A stretch of 64,000 nt of DNA from Halobacteriales archaeon QS_8_69_26. Lineage in GTDB: Archaea > Halobacteriota > Halobacteria > Halobacteriales > SW-7-71-33. The stretch is taken from positions 1 to 64,000 of the forward strand of contig PXRX01000011.1 in assembly GCA_003023195.1 (NCBI GenBank), written 5' to 3'. The notes under the pieces were generated by a model. The model saw only the letters and a program-made list of their open reading frames with translations. It made no database searches and was not told where the DNA came from. A program made the translations under genes and the position numbers. Of the stretch, positions 58,819 through 64,000 are shown one piece after another; positions within the stretch are counted from its first letter, which is position 1; each line of letters opens with the position of its first letter.

Positions 58819-59277
58819 TCAGTCGTCGATCCGGACGGTCTCCCGCTCAAACCCATCGTCCCGCCAGCGCCAGGATCCGACCGACGGTCCGCCGTCGTCC
58901 GTTCCGTCGTCGTCCGTCCCATCGTCGCCCGTCCCGCCCCCATCCAGGATCACGATCACGTACGAGCGGTCTGGCCAGTACGCCCGCGCCGCGTCGGTGG
59001 CGCTCGGACGGGCCGGCCCCGAGGGGTGGCTGTGGTAGAAGCCGACCAGCTCCTCGCCCCCGGATTCGATCCGCCGGAGGACCCGGTAGGCCTCCTCCGG
59101 GTCGGCCTCGTACTCCGACCGCGGGGCGGCGGCGACGTTCTCGGCCCGGTGGACGCTCTCGACGCGGCTGTGGTCGTCCCCGAAGGTTCCCCCGAGGAGG
59201 CCACAGGCTTCCCGCGGGGCCGCCTCGCGGGCCTGGGCGACCACCTCGTCGCGGCACTCGCGGGGGAGTTCGATCAT
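58819..59277 (-). CDS. JAMM/MPN-domain metalloprotease
   Basis: 152 residues from ATG 59277 (MIELPRECRDEVVAQAREAA). JAMM motif with the catalytic Glu early (REACGLLGG) and GFYHSHPSGPARPSATDAAR (H-x-H-P-x7-S-x2-D). In haloarchaea proteins of this type (HvJAMM1) remove SAMP ubiquitin-like proteins; here the same role or Cys-linked peptidase activity is likely. An Asp/Gly repeat inserts before the last strand. Overlaps the BtuF-like gene by 4 bp (ATGA), so the two are co-translated. Confidence 0.88.
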   Translation of the reverse strand: MIELPRECRDEVVAQAREAAPREACGLLGGTFGDDHSRVESVHRAENVAAAPRSEYEADPEEAYRVLRRIESGGEELVGFYHSHPSGPARPSATDAARAYWPDRSYVIVILDGGGTGDDGTDDDGTDDGGPSVGSWRWRDDGFERETVRIDD

Positions 59278-60224
59278 CCCGGTTCCTGGTCGGCGCTCCC
59301 GGTCCGGGCCAGGTCCGTCAGTGGCCGGACCGCGTCCGCCGGGGGCGACTCGAACCGGTCGGGGTGGATCACGCCCGCGAGGTGTTCCAGGGAGTCGACC
59401 AGTCGCGGGCCGGGCCGGTTGAGGTAGGCGTTCCCGTCGACGGCGACCGCCCGGTCCTCGCGGACGGCGGTCAGGTCGGCCCACACCTCGCGGTCGGTCA
59501 GGTCCGACAGGTTCTCGCGGGTCTGTTCGAGGTCGAACCCGCAGGGGGCGACGACCAGCACCTCGGGGTCGTACTCGCGGATCTCGCCCCACTCGCGGGG
59601 TTCCGAGCGCTCGCCGGGATCCGCCAGGCCGTACTCCCCGCCGGCGATCTCGACCATCTCGGGGACCCAGTGACCGGCGACCATCGGCGGGTCGGTCCAG
59701 TCCAGCACCGCGACCCGGGGTCGCTCGTCGGCCTCGGCCGCACGCCGCCCGACGCGGTCGGCCCGCCGCTTGAGGCCCATGGCCAGTTCCCGGGGGCGGT
59801 CCTCCCGGCCGAGCGCCCGCCCGATGCGTTCGACGTCCCGGAGGACGTCGGCGAGGCTGTGCGGGTCGGTCGTCAGGATCTCCGGGTCGGCGGCTATCTC
59901 CGCGACGGCCTCCTCGACGAGCACCGAGTCGACCGCACAGACGTCGCAGATCCCCTGGGTGATCACCAGGTCCGGGTCCAGGTCGTCCAGGGTCTCGACG
60001 TCGATCTCGTAGACGCCGCCCGCCCGCTCTGCCTCGACGACCTGGCGGTTGATCGCCGCACTCGACGCGTCGGCGTCGATCCGCGAGCGGTTCACCGACG
60101 GTGTCCCGACGACCTCGGGAGGATAGTCGCACTCGTGGGAGATGCCGACCGGTTCCACCCCCAGCGCGGCGACGATTTCCGTCGCCGAGGGGAGGAGGGT
60201 GACGACCCTGGGATCGGGGCTCAT
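59274..60224 (-). CDS. BtuF-like cobalamin/corrinoid-binding protein
   Basis: 316 residues from ATG 60224 (MSPDPRVVTLLPSATEIVAA). Class III periplasmic-binding fold: VVTLLPSATEIVAALG, GISHECDYP, DLDPDLVITQGICDVCAVDS and VLVVAPCGFDLEQTRENL. The pattern (S-H-E-C-D-Y-P, T-Q-x-x-C-x-V-C) is typical of the haloarchaeal and bacterial cytosolic BtuF-type group lacking a signal peptide. It may store or hand over corrinoids rather than act at a transporter. In operon with the JAMM gene. Confidence 0.85.
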   Translation of the reverse strand: MSPDPRVVTLLPSATEIVAALGVEPVGISHECDYPPEVVGTPSVNRSRIDADASSAAINRQVVEAERAGGVYEIDVETLDDLDPDLVITQGICDVCAVDSVLVEEAVAEIAADPEILTTDPHSLADVLRDVERIGRALGREDRPRELAMGLKRRADRVGRRAAEADERPRVAVLDWTDPPMVAGHWVPEMVEIAGGEYGLADPGERSEPREWGEIREYDPEVLVVAPCGFDLEQTRENLSDLTDREVWADLTAVREDRAVAVDGNAYLNRPGPRLVDSLEHLAGVIHPDRFESPPADAVRPLTDLARTGSADQEPG

Positions 60225-60354
60225 TCCTGGCGGTCGGTTGGACTCCCGTGGGGTTAAATCCACGCTCGACTCCGAAGGGCAGGGTCTCACCGACCTCGGC
60301 CCCCGGGGAGGGACCGGGTCTCGTCGGCGTCGGCCGCCGCCGGCGGTCGCCGGG

Positions 60355-60953
60355 TCAGTTCCGGTGGAGCGTGACGCCGAACAGGTGCCGTTCGTTCAGG
60401 TTCTCGGTCCGGACGGTCCCCTCGACGCGGGCGGCCCGACCGGACTGCTCGACGGAGAGGCCCCCGAGTTCGTCGCCGGTCTCGGACCCCTCCAAGACGG
60501 CGTCGGTGTCGACGTCGTCGGCGCTCTCGTAGACGAGGACCTGGCGGACGTCAGTGGTCCCGTTCGAGAGCCGACCACGGAGGCCGTTGGCCGCCAGGGT
60601 ATCGGACTGGAGCGCCGGCGGGACCTGGGCCGGGGGCAAGACCCCATTGGCGAACATGGGTTCTCCGGGGCCCGGTAGGGGGACGCGATCCGGTCGTAGG
60701 TCGACGCCGAGAACCGGTCCTCGTTCGTCCGGACCGTCTCGACGTCCATCGTCAGGAAGCGGTACTGCGTGTCCCGGGGGTCGCCCAGGGCGCCCCGGGC
60801 GGGGATCCACCGGGCGTACCAGGTCTGGTCGCCGTCGTCCCCGTCTCCCAACCCGGGCACCGACGACAGACAGCCGGCCGGTCCACCGAGTGTCGCCGCC
60901 GCCAGGGCCCCGCTCCCGACGCGCAAGACGTCCCGTCGCGTCCGTCCGGTCAT
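60355..60953 (-). pseudogene. decayed paralog of the lipoprotein at 61055
   Basis: Starts MTGRTRRDVLRVGSGALAAA with twin Arg and lipobox GCLSS. Two frames align with the neighbouring gene: the first covers YARWIPARGALGDPRDTQYR and DRFSASTYDRIASPYRAP, the second MFANGVLPPAQVPPALQSD, TTDVRQVLVYESADDV and on to the stop at 60355. About 130 residues present in the neighbour are missing at the junction (near 60650-60680) and the frame changes there. A deletion with frameshift after tandem duplication explains it. Confidence 0.75.
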
Positions 60954-61054
60954 TGTTTCCGATCTGCGACACGAACCCCGGGAGTACAAGCGTCAAGGTG
61001 GGAGAGGGGACCCGACGGTCCACCCTGGCCAGGCGTGAGAGCGCCGGAGCGGGA

Positions 61055-62293
61055 TCAGGGCACCGCGAACTCCGCGACGACGGCGGTCCGGTCGCCTCCG
61101 GGAGCGGTCCAGATGACCCTGATCCGGTCGCCCGACTCGACCTGGCCGTCGTACGTCGCCGTGTCGCCGGCCGCGACGGGTAGGGGCCACTCCCGGCGGT
61201 CGCCCTCGACCCCGTACCGCAGTGACTCCGTGTTCTCCGCGTCGAACCTGTCCCCACCGTTGTGGGTTATCTCGACCGTCCCGGCGTCGGGGTCGTAGTC
61301 GAAGTCGAAGGCGGCGGAAGGCGTCACGCGCCTCGGCCGTAGGTCGCGACCGAGGCGGAGGCCGTACAGGGTCAGTGGGGTCAACTCGCCGGTAGGGTAC
61401 GAGCCCTCGACGACGGCGGTCCGGCCGTCGGCCGTGACGCTCGGGTCGTCGAGTTCCGCGGCGGTCCCCGAATTCTCCTCGACGGCGGCGGCGTCGACGT
61501 CGCCGGCGCCGTCGTAGACGAGCACCTGGCGGACGTCCGTCGTGCTTCCCGAGACCCGGCCCGCCAGGCCGTTGGCGACGAGGGCGTCCGACTGCAGGTC
61601 GCGGGCCATCCCCCGCGCGGGCAGGGCACCGTTGGCGAACAGGCCCCTGCCGAGGCCCGAGACGAGGGCGTCGGCGTCGTCGTCGACGTCGGGCAGGCGG
61701 TCACCGTCGCCCTCGCCGACGTCGATGACCGACTCCAGGGCGTCGGCCGTCACCCCGCCGGCGTCGGACCGTCCCGGCGAGAACCTGCCGACGAGCGTCC
61801 CGTCGCGGACGCCGACCAGGCCCCCGTCGTTACTGTAGACCGCGTACCCCGAGTAGTCGGTCCCCTCCTCGTAGCCCTCGCTTTCGAGGCCCTCGACGAT
61901 CTCACCGGCGTCGAACGAACCCTCGACCACGACGACCGTCCCGGCGGTCTCCGCCCCCACGTTGACCAGGCGGTCGACGGCGTCGATCCCCGGGAGGACG
62001 GGGTCGTTTTCGCCGAGCGTACTGTTGACCCTGTCGTAGGTCTCCGACGAGAACGACTCCTCGTTGTTCCGCAGGACCGCGGCGTCGAGCGAGACGAACC
62101 GGTACTGTGCGTCCTCGTCGACGCCGAACACATCGCGGGCCGGTAGCCACTGGGCGTACCGCGGGAGGCCGTCCTCGTCGGCGACGCCCGGGACGGAACC
62201 GAGACAGCCCGCCAGTCCCCCCACGGTCGCCGTCGCCGCCAGTCCAGCGGTGGCTCGCAACAGGTCGCGTCGCGTCGATCCGTTACCGGTCAT
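61055..62293 (-). CDS. secreted Tat lipoprotein, unknown function
   Basis: 412 residues. Signal GSTRRDLLRATAGLAATATV with twin Arg and lipobox LAGC. The ectodomain opens YAQWLPARDVFGVDEDAQYR and FVSLDAAVLRNNEESFSSET, then contains two similar alpha/beta units of about 110 residues that each hold the element (T)VVVVEGSFDAGEIVEGLESE / TAVVEGSYPTGELTPLTLY. The C-terminal part is beta-rich (AFDFDYDPDAGTVEITHNGG, ending VIWTAPGGDRTAVVAEF), like an immunoglobulin-type domain of other haloarchaeal lipoproteins. Family name not known to me. Confidence 0.75.
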   Translation of the reverse strand: MTGNGSTRRDLLRATAGLAATATVGGLAGCLGSVPGVADEDGLPRYAQWLPARDVFGVDEDAQYRFVSLDAAVLRNNEESFSSETYDRVNSTLGENDPVLPGIDAVDRLVNVGAETAGTVVVVEGSFDAGEIVEGLESEGYEEGTDYSGYAVYSNDGGLVGVRDGTLVGRFSPGRSDAGGVTADALESVIDVGEGDGDRLPDVDDDADALVSGLGRGLFANGALPARGMARDLQSDALVANGLAGRVSGSTTDVRQVLVYDGAGDVDAAAVEENSGTAAELDDPSVTADGRTAVVEGSYPTGELTPLTLYGLRLGRDLRPRRVTPSAAFDFDYDPDAGTVEITHNGGDRFDAENTESLRYGVEGDRREWPLPVAAGDTATYDGQVESGDRIRVIWTAPGGDRTAVVAEFAVP

Positions 62294-62389
62294 GGTCCTG
62301 GCTTCGGGGGACGCACGTCCGAAAAATAAAGCCTCGGGGTCGGATAGACGGCGGGGTCGATCCCCCGGCCCCTCGTGAACGGGACCGGG

Positions 62390-63901
62390 CTACAGGCCGT
62401 AGAGCTCGGTGAACTTCTCGCGGACGTACTCGACGAAGTAGTCGGCGGTGAGCGGTTCGCCGGTAGCGACCTCCATCAGTTCGGGCGTGGTGTAGCGCTG
62501 GCCGTGGCTGTGGACGTGTTCGGTCATCCACTCGTGGATCGGCTCGAAGTTCCGCTCGCGGACCAGCGCGTCGACGTCGAGGTCCTCCCGGATGGCGGCG
62601 TTCAACTGCGCGGCGGCGACGCTACCGATGGTGTAGCCCTGGAAGGCGGCGAAGCCGCCGGTCCAGTGGATGTCCTGGAGACACCCCTCGCTGTCGGTCT
62701 CGGGGACGACGCCGAGGTACTCCTCCATCGTCTCGTTCCACAGTCCGGGGATCTCGTCGACCTCGACGTCGCCCTCGACGAAGGCGCGACCGATCTCCGA
62801 GCGGAGGATGATGTGCATGTGGTAGGTGAGTTCGTCGGCCTCCACCCGGATGAGGTTCTCCGGGTAGATCCGGTTGGCGGCCTCGTGGACCTCCTGGACG
62901 GTCAAATCCTCGGGCACGTCGAGGTGCTCCTTGAACGTGGGCAGGAACTCCTCCCAGAACGGCTCGGTGCGGCCGACGTGGTTCTCCCAGAACCGGGACT
63001 GGGACTCGTGGAGGCTCCCGACCGGCTGGCCCAGGGGCGAGCCGTACTCGTCCTGGCGCAGGCCGAGCTGGTAGGTCGCGTGGCCGAACTCGTGGATGGT
63101 CGCGGTCAGGGAGTCGAGCGGGTCGTCCTCCTTGAACCGCGTCGTCACGCGGGCGTCGAACTGGTTGCCCGCCATGAACGGGTGGGGCGCGGTGTCCAGC
63201 CGGCCCCGGGAGCGGTCGTAGCCCAGGAAGTCCAGCGCGGCCTCACAGACCGCCCGCTGGTCCGCCTCGGGGTAGGTGCCGTCGAAGGGGTCGGCGAGGT
63301 CGTCGCCCGACTCCCGGATCTCGGCGACGAGGTCGGGAACGACCTCCCGGAGCTGGTTGAAGATGTCCTCGACGGTCTCGATGGGGAGGTACGGGTGACT
63401 GTCCTCGTACATCACCTCGTAGGGGCTCTTGTCGGGGTCGATGTGCTCGGCGCGTTCGATCCCCAAGTCCCGGACCTTCTCCAGGCGCGGCGCGAACGCG
63501 TCGAAGTCGTCCTCGGCCTTGGCGTCCTGCCAGATCTTCTGGTTCTCGCTGGCCGTCTCGGTCATCTCCTCCACCAGCTCCGAGGGGACCGGGGCCGACC
63601 GCTCGTAGTCCTGGCGGATCTCCCGGACGACGGCCGCCTGCTCGTCGGTCAGGTCGGCGTCCGCCAGGTCGTCCAGCCACCCGGCCACGTCGTCGTCGAC
63701 CAGGAGTTCGTGGCTGGTCGAGGAGATGGCCGACAGTTGCTTGGCCCGGCCCGGCGCGCCCCCCTCGGGCATCATCACCTGCTGGTCCCAGTTGAGGAAC
63801 ATCGACGCCTGCCCCAGGTTGCTGATCCGCTCGTATCGCTCCAGGAGGTTCTCGTAGGCCTCCGGCGCGTCCTCGTCGCTGGCCGTGTCGGTCGTTGCCA
63901 T
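62390..63901 (-). CDS. M32-family carboxypeptidase
   Basis: 503 residues, standard for the family. Metal site HEFGHATYQLGL near residue 267 (H-E-x-x-H), with the third ligand Glu in SLHESQSRFWENHVGR, and conserved DTAPHPFMAG and RVEADELTYHMHIILR. It removes C-terminal residues from peptides, cytosolic, usually Zn or Co dependent and thermostable. Start ATG 63901; a TATA-like patch (ctatttga region, minus strand) lies upstream near 63925-63935. Confidence 0.95.
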   Translation of the reverse strand: MATTDTASDEDAPEAYENLLERYERISNLGQASMFLNWDQQVMMPEGGAPGRAKQLSAISSTSHELLVDDDVAGWLDDLADADLTDEQAAVVREIRQDYERSAPVPSELVEEMTETASENQKIWQDAKAEDDFDAFAPRLEKVRDLGIERAEHIDPDKSPYEVMYEDSHPYLPIETVEDIFNQLREVVPDLVAEIRESGDDLADPFDGTYPEADQRAVCEAALDFLGYDRSRGRLDTAPHPFMAGNQFDARVTTRFKEDDPLDSLTATIHEFGHATYQLGLRQDEYGSPLGQPVGSLHESQSRFWENHVGRTEPFWEEFLPTFKEHLDVPEDLTVQEVHEAANRIYPENLIRVEADELTYHMHIILRSEIGRAFVEGDVEVDEIPGLWNETMEEYLGVVPETDSEGCLQDIHWTGGFAAFQGYTIGSVAAAQLNAAIREDLDVDALVRERNFEPIHEWMTEHVHSHGQRYTTPELMEVATGEPLTADYFVEYVREKFTELYGL

Positions 63902-64000
63902 GTTTCGAAACGATACCTCCGGCTATTTGAGTTCACGGATATCGGATCGGTGCCTCGGATCTCGCGGCCGTCGCCAACCGGGCGGCCGCCCCCGAGCACG

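Noticed and set aside
55707-58943. Very long minus-strand ORF over mutL
   Set aside because: Composition is shadow-like and it runs through a repeat, mutL and intergenic DNA.

Overview
This window is chromosomal DNA of a very GC-rich haloarchaeon (class Halobacteria). Supporting signs are acidic proteins with Asp/Glu-rich linkers, Tat-type lipoproteins, TATA-box promoters with very short leaders, an archaeal tRNA-splicing endonuclease, an intron-containing tRNA-Trp, class 2 PyrD, a J-domain/[2Fe-2S] ferredoxin fusion, DpsA and F420-type luciferase-like enzymes. I cannot name a genus.

Layout. 1-1 kb: end of an IS4 transposase and a frameshifted small gene. 1-11 kb: a probable catabolic neighbourhood (4,5-dihydroxyphthalate-decarboxylase-like protein, dihydroorotase-type amidohydrolase, C45 acyltransferase, DapA-type lyase, PrpF-type isomerase, LLM oxidoreductase) plus two lipoproteins. 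11-16.2 kb: pyrD, two methyltransferases, a VapBC-like pair, a thioesterase. 16.2-24 kb: orphan molybdenum hydroxylase large subunit, E1-alpha dehydrogenase, citrate synthase, J-ferredoxin, DpsA. 24.2-31.5 kb: uvrB with an inserted 5.2-kb element. 31.5-44.4 kb: a repressor/membrane-protein operon, SPFH protein, NucS-N/zinc-ribbon protein, EndA, a large P-loop/TPR protein, GT-C protein, R2-like oxidase, glutaredoxin. 45.3-48.4 kb: a decayed element in tRNA-Trp. 48.6-64 kb: housekeeping genes including mutS-mutL, a SagB-like oxidoreductase, JAMM protease, BtuF-like protein and M32 carboxypeptidase.

The most striking feature is the 24.5-29.7 kb element. It is inserted inside the uvrB coding sequence, in the codons for the conserved Tyr-rich beta-hairpin. 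It carries its own diverged, lower-GC copy of the uvrB promoter and first 110 codons, which is fused in frame to the rest of the host gene, so a full-length uvrB is rebuilt. The host 5' end is stranded on the other side, next to the element's integrase. Cargo includes a DUF262-HNH-Schlafen/AlbA fusion (probable defence) and a truncated methyltransferase. The second element, in tRNA-Trp, has an 18-bp duplicated att site, an integrase cut off at that site, a glycosylase-like gene and an IS630 copy.

A dispersed non-coding repeat of about 170-320 bp occurs at least six times in the window. It has three conserved motifs and a hairpin whose stem sequence differs between copies while pairing is kept. 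Several palindromic operators (vapBC, dpsA, a triple operator before the DUF2178-HTH operon) and three tandem-repeat tracts are also described. All functional calls are from reading the sequence; no database search was run.
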